From Azospirillum sp. TSA2s (GTDB lineage: Bacteria > Pseudomonadota > Alphaproteobacteria > Azospirillales > Azospirillaceae): DNA of 64,000 nucleotides. The position numbers and the translations under genes were made by a program. Below, one piece after another: positions 44,893-55,057 of this stretch. How positions within the stretch are numbered: the first letter of the stretch is position 1; every line of letters begins with the position of its first letter. Location of the stretch: the NCBI RefSeq assembly GCF_004923315.1, contig NZ_CP039650.1, positions 1,563,501 through 1,627,500 of the forward strand, given 5' to 3'. Under the pieces are notes generated by a model. That model worked only from the letters and a program-made list of their open reading frames with translations, did no database searches and was not told the DNA's origin.

Positions 44893-46839
44893 ATGTTCCC
44901 GGCCGACGAACTGTTCACGCGCTACACGCAGAATTACGAGACCCGCCGCGAGACCGAGATGTCCCTGATGGACTATCTCCAGCTGTGCCGCGACGACCCC
45001 ATGTCCTACGCCTCGGCCTCCGAACGCATCCTGGCCGCCATCGGCGAACCGGAGGTGGTCGACACGGCCCGCGACCCGCGGCTTGGCCGCATCTTCATGA
45101 ACCGGACCATCAAGGTCTATCCCGCCTTCTCCGAGTTCTACGGCATGGAAGAGACGATCGAGCGGATCGTCGGCTTCTTCCGGCACGCAGCCCAGGGCTT
45201 GGAGGAGCGCAAGCAGATCCTCTACCTGCTGGGCCCGGTCGGCGGCGGCAAGTCGTCGCTGGCGGAGCGGCTGAAATCGCTGGTGGAGAAATGCCCGATC
45301 TACGTCCTGAAGGCCGGCAAGGAGATCAGCCCGATCTTCGAAAGCCCGCTCGGCCTGTTCAACCCGGACGAGATCGGCGACGAGCTTGAGGAGCGCTTCG
45401 GCATTCCCAAGCGCCGCCTGACCGGGCTGATGAGCCCGTGGGCGGTCAAGCGCCTCGACGAATTCGGCGGCGACATCAACCGCTTCAAGGTCGTGAAGCT
45501 GCATCCCAGCAAGCTGCGCCAGATCGGCGTGACCAAGACAGAGCCGGGGGACGAGAACAACCAGGACATCTCCTCGCTGGTCGGCAAGGTCGACATCCGC
45601 AAGCTGGAGATCTACAGCCAGAACGATCCCGACGCCTACAGCTTCTCCGGCGGCCTGAACCGGGCGACCCAGGGCATGCTGGAATTCGTCGAGATGTTCA
45701 AGGCCCCGATCAAGATGCTGCACCCCCTGCTGACCGCGACGCAGGAGAGCAACTATGTCGGGTCGGAGAACATCGGCGCCATTCCCTTCCAGGGCGTGAT
45801 CCTGGCCCACTCCAACGAGGCGGAGTGGCAGACCTTCAAGAACAACAAGAACAACGAAGCCTTCATCGACCGCATCTGCGTCATCAAGGTCCCCTACTGC
45901 CTGCGGGTGGCGGAAGAGCAGAAGATCTACGAGAAGCTGGTCCGGAGTTCCGATCTGGCGACCGCCCCCTGCGCCCCGGCGACGCTGGAGATGCTGGCCC
46001 GCTTCTCGGTGCTGTCGCGCCTGCGCGAGCATCCGAACAGCAGCGTCTACAGCAAGATGCGGGTCTATGACGGCGAAAGCGTCAAGGAGACCGATCCCAA
46101 GGCCAAGTCGATGCAGGAGTACAAGGACCAGGGCGGCGTCGACGAGGGCATGGGCGGCATCTCCACCCGTTTCGCCTTCAAGGTGCTGGCCTCGACCTTC
46201 AACTACGACTCGACGGAGATCTCGGCCGATCCGGTCCATCTGATGTATGTGCTGGAACAGGCGATCAAGCGCGAACAGTTCCCGGAGGAGACGGAGAAGA
46301 AGTACGTCGAGTTCATCAAGGCCGAACTCGCTCCGCGTTATGCCGAGTTCATCGGCAACGAGATCCAGAAGGCCTATCTGGAATCCTACTCCGACTACGG
46401 CCAGAACCTGTTCGACCGCTACGTGGACTATGCCGACGCCTGGATCGAGGACCAGGACTTCAAGGATCCCGACACCGGCCAGTTGATGAACCGCGAGCTG
46501 CTGAACCAGGAGCTGACCAAGATCGAGAAGCCGGCGGGCATCGCCAACCCGAAGGACTTCCGCAACGAGGTGGTGAAGTTCGCCCTGCGCGCCCGGGCGG
46601 CGAATGCCGGACGCAACCCGTCCTGGACCTCCTACGAGAAGATCCGCGAGGTGATCGAGAAGCGGATGTTCAGCCAGGTCGAGGATCTGCTGCCGGTCAT
46701 CAGCTTCGGCTCGAAGAAGGACGGCGAGACCGAGAAGAAGCACACCGAGTTCGTCTCGCGCATGATGACGCGCGGCTACACCGAGCGGCAGGTCCGCCGG
46801 CTGGTCGAGTGGTACATGCGGGTGAAGCAGGCGGGCTGA
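44893..46839 (+). CDS. prkA: PrkA family serine protein kinase / AAA ATPase
   Basis: 648 residues, full length for the family (E. coli YeaG). The N-terminal AAA-type domain has Walker A GPVGGGKSS (114-122) and a Walker B region near FQGVILAHSNEAEW. The C-terminal PrkA domain runs from about 390. YeaG-type proteins act in stress and nutrient-starvation responses, and are reported as kinases or proteases. ATG 44893 gives MFPADELFTRYTQNYETRRE, close to the family start. It is the first gene of prkA-yeaH-spoVR. Confidence 0.95.
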   Translation: MFPADELFTRYTQNYETRRETEMSLMDYLQLCRDDPMSYASASERILAAIGEPEVVDTARDPRLGRIFMNRTIKVYPAFSEFYGMEETIERIVGFFRHAAQGLEERKQILYLLGPVGGGKSSLAERLKSLVEKCPIYVLKAGKEISPIFESPLGLFNPDEIGDELEERFGIPKRRLTGLMSPWAVKRLDEFGGDINRFKVVKLHPSKLRQIGVTKTEPGDENNQDISSLVGKVDIRKLEIYSQNDPDAYSFSGGLNRATQGMLEFVEMFKAPIKMLHPLLTATQESNYVGSENIGAIPFQGVILAHSNEAEWQTFKNNKNNEAFIDRICVIKVPYCLRVAEEQKIYEKLVRSSDLATAPCAPATLEMLARFSVLSRLREHPNSSVYSKMRVYDGESVKETDPKAKSMQEYKDQGGVDEGMGGISTRFAFKVLASTFNYDSTEISADPVHLMYVLEQAIKREQFPEETEKKYVEFIKAELAPRYAEFIGNEIQKAYLESYSDYGQNLFDRYVDYADAWIEDQDFKDPDTGQLMNRELLNQELTKIEKPAGIANPKDFRNEVVKFALRARAANAGRNPSWTSYEKIREVIEKRMFSQVEDLLPVISFGSKKDGETEKKHTEFVSRMMTRGYTERQVRRLVEWYMRVKQAG

Positions 46840-46987
46840 GGCCGAAGGGCTGAGGCTGGCACGCTGACGGGGTGCATAATTGCCGCGGGGCGGGGTGTTG
46901 CAACGCCCCGCGGCGACCCCACTGTCATAGAATGCTGTCAGAGTTCGAAGGCCGCGTGACGAAACGGGTGGGAGGGCCAGCCCCTTG

Positions 46988-48280
46988 ATGAACATCATCG
47001 ACCGTCGCCTGAACCCGCAAGGCAAGAGCCTGGCCAACCGCCAGCGATTCCTGCGCCGTGCCAAGGAACAGGTGGTCAAGGCGGTCCGCGACGCCTCGGG
47101 CAAGCGGGGCATCCAGGATATCGAGAACGGCGAGAAGGTGACGATCGCCGCCGGCGGGGTGCGCGAACCGTCCTTCCACCGCGCTTCCCAAGGCGGGGTG
47201 CGCGACTATGTCGTGCCCGGCAACAAGGAATATGTGGAAGGCGACACCATCCAGCGCCCGGACGGCGGCGGTGGCGGCCGCGGCAGCGAAGGCAGCGCCG
47301 ATGGCGAGGGCGAGGACGAGTTCCGCTTCGTCCTGTCGCGCGACGAGTTCCTCGACATATTCCTGGAGGATCTGGAGCTTCCCGATCTGGTGAAGCAGAA
47401 GGTCAAGCAGTCCGAATCGCACACGCTGACGCGGGCCGGCTACTCGGTGTCGGGTTCGCCCGCCAACCTCAATCTTGTCCGCACCATGCGGAACAGCCTG
47501 TCGCGCCGCATCGCTCTGAAGCGCCCCAAGCGCGACGAGATCCGCGAGCTGGAGGAGTTGCTGCGCGAGGCCGAGGAGGCCGGCGAGGATGCCGACCAGA
47601 TCCAGGCGCTGCGCGAACAGCTGGAACACATCGTCCTGCGTTCCAAGCGCATTCCCTTCATCGACCCGATCGACGTCCGCTACAACCGGTTCGAATCGGT
47701 GCCGAAGCCGATCGCCCAGGCGGTGATGTTCTGCCTGATGGACGTGTCCGGTTCGATGACCGAGCACATGAAGGATCTGGCCAAGCGCTTCTTCATGCTG
47801 CTGTACCTGTTCCTGCGGCGGCGGTACCGGTCGGTCGACATCGTCTTCATCCGCCACACCCACGAGGCCAAGGAAGTCGACGAGGAAACCTTCTTCTACT
47901 CCACCGAGACCGGCGGCACCGTGGTGTCCACCGCGCTGGAGGAGATGCAGAAGGTCGTGCAGGAGCGCTACCCGCACAATGAATGGAACATCTACGCCGC
48001 CCAGGCGTCGGACGGCGACAACATGTCGTCGGACAACGCCAAGTCGGCGACCCTGCTGCGCGACGTGATCCTGCCGATGTGCCAGTATTTTGCCTACATC
48101 GAGGTGGCGGCGGAGCACAACATGGGCCTGTCGGCGCTGGGCCGCGAGACGGAACTGTGGCGCACCTACAAGCAGGTGCAGAGCCCGGAACGCCCGCTGG
48201 CGATGCGCCGCGTCCGCTCCCGCCGGGAGATCTTCCCGGTCTTCCGCGAGCTGTTCGCCCGCGAGAAGGCGGGAGCGTAA
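46988..48280 (+). CDS. yeaH: DUF444 family protein (YeaH/YhbH) with VWA-like domain
   Basis: 430 residues. It starts MNIIDRRLNPQGKSLANRQRF, a family hallmark. A Gly/Ser/Glu-rich stretch lies near 85-105. The C-terminal half has a von Willebrand A-like metal site DVSGSM (in FCLMDVSGSMTEHMKDLAK). It is always linked with prkA and is probably its partner in stress response. An in-frame TTG at 46985 is an alternative start; GGAGGG lies upstream. Confidence 0.95.
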   Translation: MNIIDRRLNPQGKSLANRQRFLRRAKEQVVKAVRDASGKRGIQDIENGEKVTIAAGGVREPSFHRASQGGVRDYVVPGNKEYVEGDTIQRPDGGGGGRGSEGSADGEGEDEFRFVLSRDEFLDIFLEDLELPDLVKQKVKQSESHTLTRAGYSVSGSPANLNLVRTMRNSLSRRIALKRPKRDEIRELEELLREAEEAGEDADQIQALREQLEHIVLRSKRIPFIDPIDVRYNRFESVPKPIAQAVMFCLMDVSGSMTEHMKDLAKRFFMLLYLFLRRRYRSVDIVFIRHTHEAKEVDEETFFYSTETGGTVVSTALEEMQKVVQERYPHNEWNIYAAQASDGDNMSSDNAKSATLLRDVILPMCQYFAYIEVAAEHNMGLSALGRETELWRTYKQVQSPERPLAMRRVRSRREIFPVFRELFAREKAGA

Positions 48281-48282
48281 TC

Positions 48283-48434
48283 TCCCTCTCCCGTCCCGGG
48301 AGAGGGAAGGGGCCCATGCGGAGCATGGGAAGGGTGAGGGGTGATCCAAGGAACCATGCGCTTCTGGCCCTTTGGATCACCCCTCACCCTCCCGCCTTCG
48401 GCGGGCCCCTCCCTCTCCCGGGGCGGGAGAGGGG
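48283..48434. repeat. type A palindromic repeat, copy 2
   Basis: Arms CTCTCCCGTCCCGGGAGAGG and CTCTCCCGGGGCGGGAGAGG enclose CCCATGCGGAGCATGGG and CCGCCTTCGGCGG hairpins and the inverted pair GGGGTGATCCAAGG / TTTGGATCACCCC. It fills the gap between yeaH and spoVR and must be transcribed if the three genes form one operon. Confidence 0.85.
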
Positions 48435-48479
48435 AGTTTCGAATCCCTTCCAAGAATGGAAGGTAGGGGGAGATCGAGA

Positions 48480-50033
48480 ATGACCGCTGTGATCACCAGA
48501 CCCGACGCGCTGCTGTATGACGGCGTCGAGTGGGATTACGACAAGATCAAGCGCGTCTACGACGCCGTCGAGCACATCGCGCTGAAGGAGATGGGCCTCG
48601 ACGTCTATCCCAACCAGATCGAGGTCATCACCGCCGAGCAGATGCTCGACGCCTATTCGTCCATCGGCATGCCGCTGATGTACAAGCACTGGTCCTTCGG
48701 CAAGCATTTCGCCCGCGACGAGATGATGTACCGCAAGGGCTACCGCGGCCTGGCCTACGAGATCGTCATCAACTCCAGCCCCTGCATCAGCTACATCATG
48801 GAAGAGAACACCATGACGATGCAGACGCTGGTGATCGCCCACGCCGCCTTCGGCCACAATCATTTCTTCAAGAACAACCAGCTGTTCCAGCAATGGACCG
48901 ACGCCCAGGGCATCCTGGACTATCTGGAATTCGCCAAGACCTACATCACCCATTGCGAGGAACGCTACGGCCATGCCGCGGTGGAGCGGGTGCTGGACGC
49001 CGCCCATGCGCTGATGAGCCAGGGTGTCCACAAGTATCCGAAGAAGCGCTCCGACCTGCGGACCGAGCAGCGGCGCGAGCGCGAGCGGCAGGAATATCAG
49101 GACCAGACCTTCAACGATCTGTGGCGCACGGTGCCGAAGCCGACCGCCGGCCAGCGCCCGGCCAAGTCGGTGTCAGAACGCAAGAAGCTGCTGGGACTGC
49201 CTGAGGAGAACATCCTCTATTTCCTGGAGAAGAAGGCGCCGCGGCTGGAGCATTGGCAGCGCGAGATCCTGCGCATCGTCCGCCACATCTCCCAGTATTT
49301 CTATCCGCAGAAACAGACCAAGGTGATGAACGAGGGCTGCGCCACCTACGTCCATTACCAGATCATGAGCCGCCTGCACGAGACCGGCCAGATCAGCGAA
49401 GGCGCCTTCCTGGAGTTCCTACACTCGCACACGTCCGTGGTGTTCCAGCCGGAGTTCGACGACAAGCGCTTCTCCGGCCTGAACCCCTACGCGATCGGCT
49501 TCGCGATGATGCAGGACATCGCCCGCATCGCCGAGAAGCCGACCGACGAGGACCGCCAGTGGTTCCCCGACCTCGCCGGCCGCGGCGACGGCATGGCGGC
49601 GGTGCGCGAGGCCTGGGCCAACTTCCGCGACGAAAGCTTCATCCTGCAATATCTCAGCCCGCATCTGATGCGGAAGCTGAAGCTGTTCAGTGTGCGCGAC
49701 GACGCGGAGGACCCCTATCTGCTGGTCGATCACATCCACAACGAGCGCGGCTATCGCGACATCCGCAAGAAGCTGGCCCGCCAGTACGACCTGGGCTATT
49801 TGGAACCGGACATCCAGATCGTCGACGTCGACCTTGCCGGCGACCGCAAGCTGATCCTGCAGCACCGCGTCACCAACGGCGTGCTGCTGGACGAGAGCGA
49901 CGCCAAGGCGGTGCTGCGCCACATCGCCAACCTGTGGGGCTACGAGGTTCAGCTGATCGAAGTGTCGGCCATCTCCGAAGCGATCCTGAAGGAACATGCC
50001 GTGACGGCGCCCAGCGGGATCGGCGTGATGTGA
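48480..50033 (+). CDS. spoVR: SpoVR family protein
   Basis: 517 residues (E. coli YcgB length). Conserved segments include DYDKIKRVYDAVEHIALKEMGLDVYPNQIEVI, MPLMYKHWSFGKHFARDE, ISYIMEENTMTMQTLVIAHAAFGHNHFFKNN, and VMNEGCATYVHYQIMSRLHETG. The molecular role is unknown; it is tied to the PrkA/YeaH stress module and, in Bacillus, to spore cortex formation. The ATG at 48480 follows GGGGGAGATCGAGA. Confidence 0.95.
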   Translation: MTAVITRPDALLYDGVEWDYDKIKRVYDAVEHIALKEMGLDVYPNQIEVITAEQMLDAYSSIGMPLMYKHWSFGKHFARDEMMYRKGYRGLAYEIVINSSPCISYIMEENTMTMQTLVIAHAAFGHNHFFKNNQLFQQWTDAQGILDYLEFAKTYITHCEERYGHAAVERVLDAAHALMSQGVHKYPKKRSDLRTEQRRERERQEYQDQTFNDLWRTVPKPTAGQRPAKSVSERKKLLGLPEENILYFLEKKAPRLEHWQREILRIVRHISQYFYPQKQTKVMNEGCATYVHYQIMSRLHETGQISEGAFLEFLHSHTSVVFQPEFDDKRFSGLNPYAIGFAMMQDIARIAEKPTDEDRQWFPDLAGRGDGMAAVREAWANFRDESFILQYLSPHLMRKLKLFSVRDDAEDPYLLVDHIHNERGYRDIRKKLARQYDLGYLEPDIQIVDVDLAGDRKLILQHRVTNGVLLDESDAKAVLRHIANLWGYEVQLIEVSAISEAILKEHAVTAPSGIGVM

Positions 50034-50085
50034 CGTCCATGACCGGCTCCGCTACACTCCCCCCATGGCAATGCAGGGGGGAGCG

Positions 50086-50973
50086 ATGGCGGAGGATCTG
50101 TTGGGCGGAGCGGGGCCGGTCGGACTGGTCAGGGCGAGGCACGGCCTGATGATGTACCGGCGCACCGACAGCGTCGTCGGCCGGTCGCTGGACTATTACG
50201 GCGAGTATTTCGAGCAGGAGGTCGCGCTGTTCCGCCAGTGCGTCCGGGCCGGCGACCGGGTGATCGACGTCGGCGCCAACATCGGTGCCCACACGGTGGC
50301 GCTGGCCCGGCTGGTCGGCCCCACCGGCCGGGTTCTGGCACTGGAGCCCATCGACGCCAACCATCGGCTGCTGTGCGGCAATCTGGCGCTGAACGGGCTG
50401 GACTGGGCGGACGGCATGCTGGCCGTCGCCGGGGCCGCCGATGGGGTGCTGCATCTTGCCGGCGTGGCGATGGAGGCGGAGGGCAATTACGGCGCGCTGT
50501 CGCTTGACGCCTTGGCCGGCGACCGGCCGGTGCCGGTTCATCGGTTGGATGGGCTGGCTCCTGACGGAGCGGGCCGTATCCGTCTGATCAAGATCGATGT
50601 CGAGGGGATGGAGGCGGAGGTTCTGGAGGGCGCGCGCGGCCTGATCGCCCGCGACCGTCCGGTCCTCTATGTGGAGAATGACCGGCCGGACAAGTCGGCG
50701 GCCCTGGTCCGCCTGCTGGGGGAACTGGGCTATGCCTGCTATTGGTATCTGCCCGCCTTCCACAATCCCGCCAACTTCGCCGGCCGGTCCGAGCCGATCT
50801 TCGGCCATGGGCTGGTCGACAACGGCACGGAGATCCAGGTGCTTGGCATGGGGATCAACCTGTTCTGCCTGCCGGCAGAGGCGGGGGCGCGCATCAATGG
50901 ACTGCTGCCCGTCGCCGGTCCGGACGAACATCCGCTGCGTCGCGGCCATAACGGGCGTTTCATTGGTGGTTGA
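50086..50973 (+). CDS. FkbM family methyltransferase
   Basis: 295 residues. A SAM-binding Rossmann domain is visible: VIDVGANIGAHTVALARLVGPTGRVLALEP, then LIKIDVEGMEAEVLEGA and LYVEND. FkbM proteins methylate sugar or polyketide hydroxyls, often in surface glycan or flagellin glycan pathways. ATG 50086 is used because GGGGGGAGCG precedes it, giving a better start than ATG 50065. It lies 53 bp after spoVR and may be read through from that operon. Confidence 0.88.
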   Translation: MAEDLLGGAGPVGLVRARHGLMMYRRTDSVVGRSLDYYGEYFEQEVALFRQCVRAGDRVIDVGANIGAHTVALARLVGPTGRVLALEPIDANHRLLCGNLALNGLDWADGMLAVAGAADGVLHLAGVAMEAEGNYGALSLDALAGDRPVPVHRLDGLAPDGAGRIRLIKIDVEGMEAEVLEGARGLIARDRPVLYVENDRPDKSAALVRLLGELGYACYWYLPAFHNPANFAGRSEPIFGHGLVDNGTEIQVLGMGINLFCLPAEAGARINGLLPVAGPDEHPLRRGHNGRFIGG

Positions 50974-51007
50974 GGGCGGCGGTTGAGGGCGGTGGTTGAG
51001 GGCGCGG

Positions 51008-51859
51008 TCAGCGCTCCGGTTCGGGTTTGATGCCGGTCTCCTTCATGGCGTGTATCAGGTCCAGCATCACGGTGCTGATGTCGGGGAAGGACAGGGCCAC
51101 CGCGCGGCGGTCGGGGTCGAGGCGCACCACATGGGCGATCTGCCGGCCCCCGACGCGATGGCTGGTCTTATCGGGACCGATGGTCTCCGGAATTTCCGGG
51201 CAATGCAGCTCCAGCCGCAGCTTGCCGCCGACGGCGTGGGCGAACTCCTCCGGCGGCAGGTCGACCAGCAGGCCGCGGGTCGACCAGTTGATCGTCGTGC
51301 AGCGCCGCCCCTCCGCCTCCACGGCCAGGACCGGGTCCATGTAGCGGATGGCGCGGCGGCGCTCGATGCCGTTGGGCGGCTTGGCGCCGACATCGTGCTG
51401 GTCCAGCTTGTGCTTGGCCGCCTGCTTGGTGCGGTCGTCCACCCCGTCCTTGCTGGTCATCAGCGTCGCCTGCACACGCCGCTCGACACCGTGGCGGAAC
51501 TCGTCGTCGGCGCCGAAGCGCAGGGCCTTGGCGAAATGGTCCTTGGCCCGGGTCAGCAGCGCGTTGCGTCCCTTTTCGTCGCCGCGATGGCCGCAGCGTT
51601 CGGCCTGGATCAGCAGCGAATCGACGCTGCGCTGATAGGCGCCGCGCTGGACGGCGCGGGTCAGCTCGCGGAACTCGGCGGCGCGCAGGCTGGGGAATTC
51701 CCGGGTCTTCAGCAGCCCGGCCATTGCTTCCGCCAGCGAATCGACGCGGGCGGGGTCGCCGGTCTCCGCCTCCCGGCGCAGGGTCCGTATCGCTTCCTCC
51801 GCCTTGCGAAGCAGCTGATCTTCCAGTTTCCGGCGCTGGTCGGCGTCCATCACGGGCAT
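51008..51859 (-). CDS. PilZ domain protein (predicted cyclic-di-GMP receptor)
   Basis: 283 residues. The N-terminal about 170 residues are helical and charged (DADQRRKLEDQLLRKAEEAIRTL). The C-terminal PilZ domain has both cyclic-di-GMP motifs: R-x-x-x-R in ERRRAIRYMDP and N-x-S-x-x-G in INWSTRGLLVDLP. It may regulate motility or exopolysaccharide. ATG 51857-51859 was chosen; a second Met follows at codon 4. Confidence 0.85.
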   Translation of the reverse strand: MPVMDADQRRKLEDQLLRKAEEAIRTLRREAETGDPARVDSLAEAMAGLLKTREFPSLRAAEFRELTRAVQRGAYQRSVDSLLIQAERCGHRGDEKGRNALLTRAKDHFAKALRFGADDEFRHGVERRVQATLMTSKDGVDDRTKQAAKHKLDQHDVGAKPPNGIERRRAIRYMDPVLAVEAEGRRCTTINWSTRGLLVDLPPEEFAHAVGGKLRLELHCPEIPETIGPDKTSHRVGGRQIAHVVRLDPDRRAVALSFPDISTVMLDLIHAMKETGIKPEPER

Positions 51860-52046
51860 GGCGCGGCCCTCCACGGAGGCGGTTTCATAAGGATACAGCA
51901 GGTCGGCGGCGGGTGACAGCCGACAGTTGTGGTTAACGGTCCACCTGCGGGGCGCCCCAGTAGGAGCGGACCCGATTTTCCTTTGCCTTGTGAGTGCCTT
52001 CTTATCTGTGGTGACAAACAGGACGGGTAGCGGGAGTGGGCGAGCG

Positions 52047-53138
52047 ATGGACAAGAACAAGAATAATATGGCGGGTGCGGATACCGAACCGGACTTGCTG
52101 GCCGCTGCCCTGACCGATCTGCTGGGGGAGGAGAGCGCGAGCCCTGCCCCGGCCGGGACCGCCATCGTCGCCTTCGTCCGTGGCCGCGGGGCCGATGCGG
52201 AGCCGGTCCGCACGCTGGTGCTGCGGCGGAAGCCCGCGCGCGGCGGGGTGGCGGCTGATCCGGCCGACCGGCGCGCCCTGGTCTACAGCCTGACCAAGAC
52301 CATCCTCGCCGCCGCCGTGCTGCGGCTGGCCGCGCGTGGCATAGTCGATCTCGACGGGCCGGCGGAGCGCTGGCTGCCGGAACTGGGCGGGCGGCCGGTG
52401 TCGGTCAGCGTGGCGCAGATCCTGACCCACCGCGCCGGGCTGCCCGACTATGGCGGCCGGGCCGATTACCATGCTGCCGTCGCCGCCGGCGCGGAGCCCT
52501 GGATCGGCGACGAGTTCCTGGCGCGTTGCGGGGTGGAGGGGGGGCCGGTCGGCAGCTTCGCCTATTCCAACATCGGCTATCTGCTGATCGGCCGGCTGCT
52601 GGAGCGGGCGGGCGGCGCCCCGCTGGCGGAGCTGCTGGCGCGCGAGGTCTTCGGCCCGCTCGGGCTGTCCAGCGCCTCGCTTCTGCGCGACCGCTCCGAC
52701 CTCGCCGGGCTGTTCTTCGGCCCGAGCCCGACCTTCGGCGGGGCTCCGGTGATTGATGCCTATCATCCCGGCTGGGTATCGCATGGGGTGGTGGCGATGA
52801 CGGCCGCCGATGCCTGCCGCCTCATTCACGGCCTGACCGGGGACTATCTGCCGGACGCGCTGCTGCGGCGGATGCGGGACGGGCTGCCGGTCGGCGGGCC
52901 GATGGGCGGGCGGCCCTGGGTCGAGCCGTCCTATGGGCTCGGCATGATGGTGGAGCTGGACCCGGTGGCCGGACCCTATTGGGGCCACACCGGCGGCGGT
53001 CCGGGGGTCACGCCGGCCGCCTTCCATGCGCCGGGGCCGGTCCCCGTCTCAGTCGCCGTCTTTTTGGATGGCGAGGACGGAAACCTTGCCGAATGGATGG
53101 CGGTGGACGTGCTGCACCGGCTGCGCGGCGTGCGATAG
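52047..53138 (+). CDS. beta-lactamase-fold serine hydrolase
   Basis: 363 residues. Serine beta-lactamase/DD-peptidase fold with S-L-T-K as the S-x-x-K nucleophile motif (LVYSLTKTILAAAVLRL), Y-S-N as the Y-x-N motif (FAYSNIGYLLIGRLLE), and H-T-G-G in WGHTGGGPGV. No signal peptide is seen, so it is probably a cytoplasmic esterase or peptidase rather than an antibiotic resistance enzyme. ATG 52047 follows GGGAGTGGGCGAGCG. Confidence 0.87.
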   Translation: MDKNKNNMAGADTEPDLLAAALTDLLGEESASPAPAGTAIVAFVRGRGADAEPVRTLVLRRKPARGGVAADPADRRALVYSLTKTILAAAVLRLAARGIVDLDGPAERWLPELGGRPVSVSVAQILTHRAGLPDYGGRADYHAAVAAGAEPWIGDEFLARCGVEGGPVGSFAYSNIGYLLIGRLLERAGGAPLAELLAREVFGPLGLSSASLLRDRSDLAGLFFGPSPTFGGAPVIDAYHPGWVSHGVVAMTAADACRLIHGLTGDYLPDALLRRMRDGLPVGGPMGGRPWVEPSYGLGMMVELDPVAGPYWGHTGGGPGVTPAAFHAPGPVPVSVAVFLDGEDGNLAEWMAVDVLHRLRGVR

Positions 53139-53308
53139 GGCGGCAGGCAACACAGCTCCTGCTTGTTCAGGATGGCGGCGATCCCATCTCCTCTCCAGGG
53201 GACAATCCCCTGCTTCCCGGCGTAGACTCGGGGAGGCGGCGGTGCCGGACGAAACCGGCCACCGGAACCAGGAACTCAGGGTCAGGAACTCAGGGGAGGA
53301 ACCGCGCG

Positions 53309-55057
53309 ATGGGAGATGCCGCCCGCAAGCTGCCCGATTATCCATGGCTGGCCTCATACCCGCCGACGGTGGATTGGGCGATGCCCATCCCGGCCCGGCC
53401 GCTGACCGAGCTGTTGGAGGGCGCCGTCGCCCGTCACGGCGACAGGCCCTGCCTGAACTTCCTGGGCAAGCGCACCAGCTACCGCGAGCTGGGCCGGCTG
53501 GTCGACCGCGCCGCCCGCGGGTTCCAGGCCGTCGGGGTGGGGAAGGGCACGCGGGTCGGGCTGTTCCTGCCCAACACCCCCTATTACGTCATCGCCTTCT
53601 TCGCCATCCTGAAGGCCGGCGGCACGGTGGTGAACTTCAACCCGCTCTATGCCGAGCGTGAACTGATCCACCAGATCGGCGACAGCGACATCGATCTGAT
53701 GGTCACGCTGGACCTCAAGCTGCTCTACGGCAAGATGGCGCGGATGCTGGAGGAAACCGGGCTGAAGCGGCTGGTGATCTGCCGCATGGCCGACATCCTG
53801 CCCTTCCCGAAGAACTGGCTGTTCCCCATTGCCAAGCGGGCGGAGATCGCGGCGGTCCCGCGCGACGACCGCCACATCCCCTTCGCCACGCTGATCGCCA
53901 ACGATGGACGCCCGACCCCGGTCGGCATCGACGCGCAGGAGGATGTCGCGGTGCTGCAATACACCGGCGGCACCACCGGCGTGCCGAAGGGCGCGATGCT
54001 GACCCACGCCAACCTCTACGCCAACACCATCCAGTGCGCGACGTGGTACGCGGCGAAGGAGCGCAAACCCGGTGAGGGCGGCACCGAAGACGGGCAGGAG
54101 CGCATGTTGGGCGTGCTGCCGCTGTTCCATGTCTTCGCCATGACCGCGGTGATGAATTTCGGTCTGCATCTGGGGGCGGAGATCGTCCTGCTGCCGCGCT
54201 TCGAGCTGGAGCAGGTGATGCGCACCCTGCAGACGGAGCGGATCACCCTGTTCCCCGCCGTGCCGACCATCTACACCGCGATCAACCACCATAAGCATCT
54301 GGAGAAGTTCGATCTGTCGTCGATCCGCTTCTGCATGTCGGGCGGGGCGCCGCTGCCGCTGGAGGTGAAGGAGGCGTTCGAGCGCACGACCGGCTGCACC
54401 CTGGTCGAGGGCTATGGCCTGTCGGAATGCTCGCCCGTCGCCACCGTCAATCCGGCGGTTCTGCACAGTGACAAGAAGGGCTCCATCGGCCTGCCGCTGC
54501 CCGGCACCATCGTCGAGATCGTCAGCCTGGAGGAGCCGCGCCGGGTCCTGCCGCCGGGCGAGAAGGGCGAGGTCTGCATCCGCGGACCGCAGGTGATGAA
54601 GGGCTATTGGCGCCGCCCGGCCGAGACGGCGCAGACGCTGATCGACGGCCGGCTGCACACCGGCGATGTCGGGGTGATGGACGAGGACGGCTACACCACC
54701 ATCGTCGACCGCATCAAGGACATGATCCTGTGCAGCGGCTTCAACGTCTATCCCCGCAATGTGGAGGAGGCGATCTACCTGCACCCGGCGGTCGCCGAAT
54801 GCGTGGTGGCCGGTTTGCCGGACGAGTATCGCGGCCAGACGGTGAAGGCCTATGTCCGGCTGGACGATGGACAGAGCCTGACCGCCGAGGAGCTGCACGC
54901 CTTCCTGAAGGACAAGCTGTCGCCCATCGAGATGCCGAAAGTCGTGGAATTCCGCCAGGAGCTGCCCAAGACCATGATCGGAAAACTGTCCCGCAAGGCC
55001 CTGCTGGACGAGGAACAAAGCAAACGGAGCACCGCCGCGAAGGGTGGCGCGGCATGA
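53309..55057 (+). CDS. fadD: long-chain fatty acid-CoA ligase
   Basis: 582 residues. AMP-forming acyl-CoA synthetase: P-loop YTGGTTGVPKGAMLTHAN, the GYGLSECSPVATVNP segment, the LHTGDVGVMDEDGY segment, DRIKDMILCSGFNVYPRNVEE and C-terminal Lys in GKLSRKALL. It activates fatty acids for beta-oxidation. The stop overlaps the acylphosphatase ATG (ATGA). Confidence 0.95.
   Translation: MGDAARKLPDYPWLASYPPTVDWAMPIPARPLTELLEGAVARHGDRPCLNFLGKRTSYRELGRLVDRAARGFQAVGVGKGTRVGLFLPNTPYYVIAFFAILKAGGTVVNFNPLYAERELIHQIGDSDIDLMVTLDLKLLYGKMARMLEETGLKRLVICRMADILPFPKNWLFPIAKRAEIAAVPRDDRHIPFATLIANDGRPTPVGIDAQEDVAVLQYTGGTTGVPKGAMLTHANLYANTIQCATWYAAKERKPGEGGTEDGQERMLGVLPLFHVFAMTAVMNFGLHLGAEIVLLPRFELEQVMRTLQTERITLFPAVPTIYTAINHHKHLEKFDLSSIRFCMSGGAPLPLEVKEAFERTTGCTLVEGYGLSECSPVATVNPAVLHSDKKGSIGLPLPGTIVEIVSLEEPRRVLPPGEKGEVCIRGPQVMKGYWRRPAETAQTLIDGRLHTGDVGVMDEDGYTTIVDRIKDMILCSGFNVYPRNVEEAIYLHPAVAECVVAGLPDEYRGQTVKAYVRLDDGQSLTAEELHAFLKDKLSPIEMPKVVEFRQELPKTMIGKLSRKALLDEEQSKRSTAAKGGAA

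Noticed and set aside
44749..47112. 787-residue open frame antisense to prkA and yeaH
   Set aside because: It is a shadow frame of the two conserved genes on the plus strand.
52047..53138. Antibiotic resistance beta-lactamase
   Set aside because: It has the fold motifs but no signal peptide, and fits the broad esterase/peptidase branch, so a resistance role is not supported.
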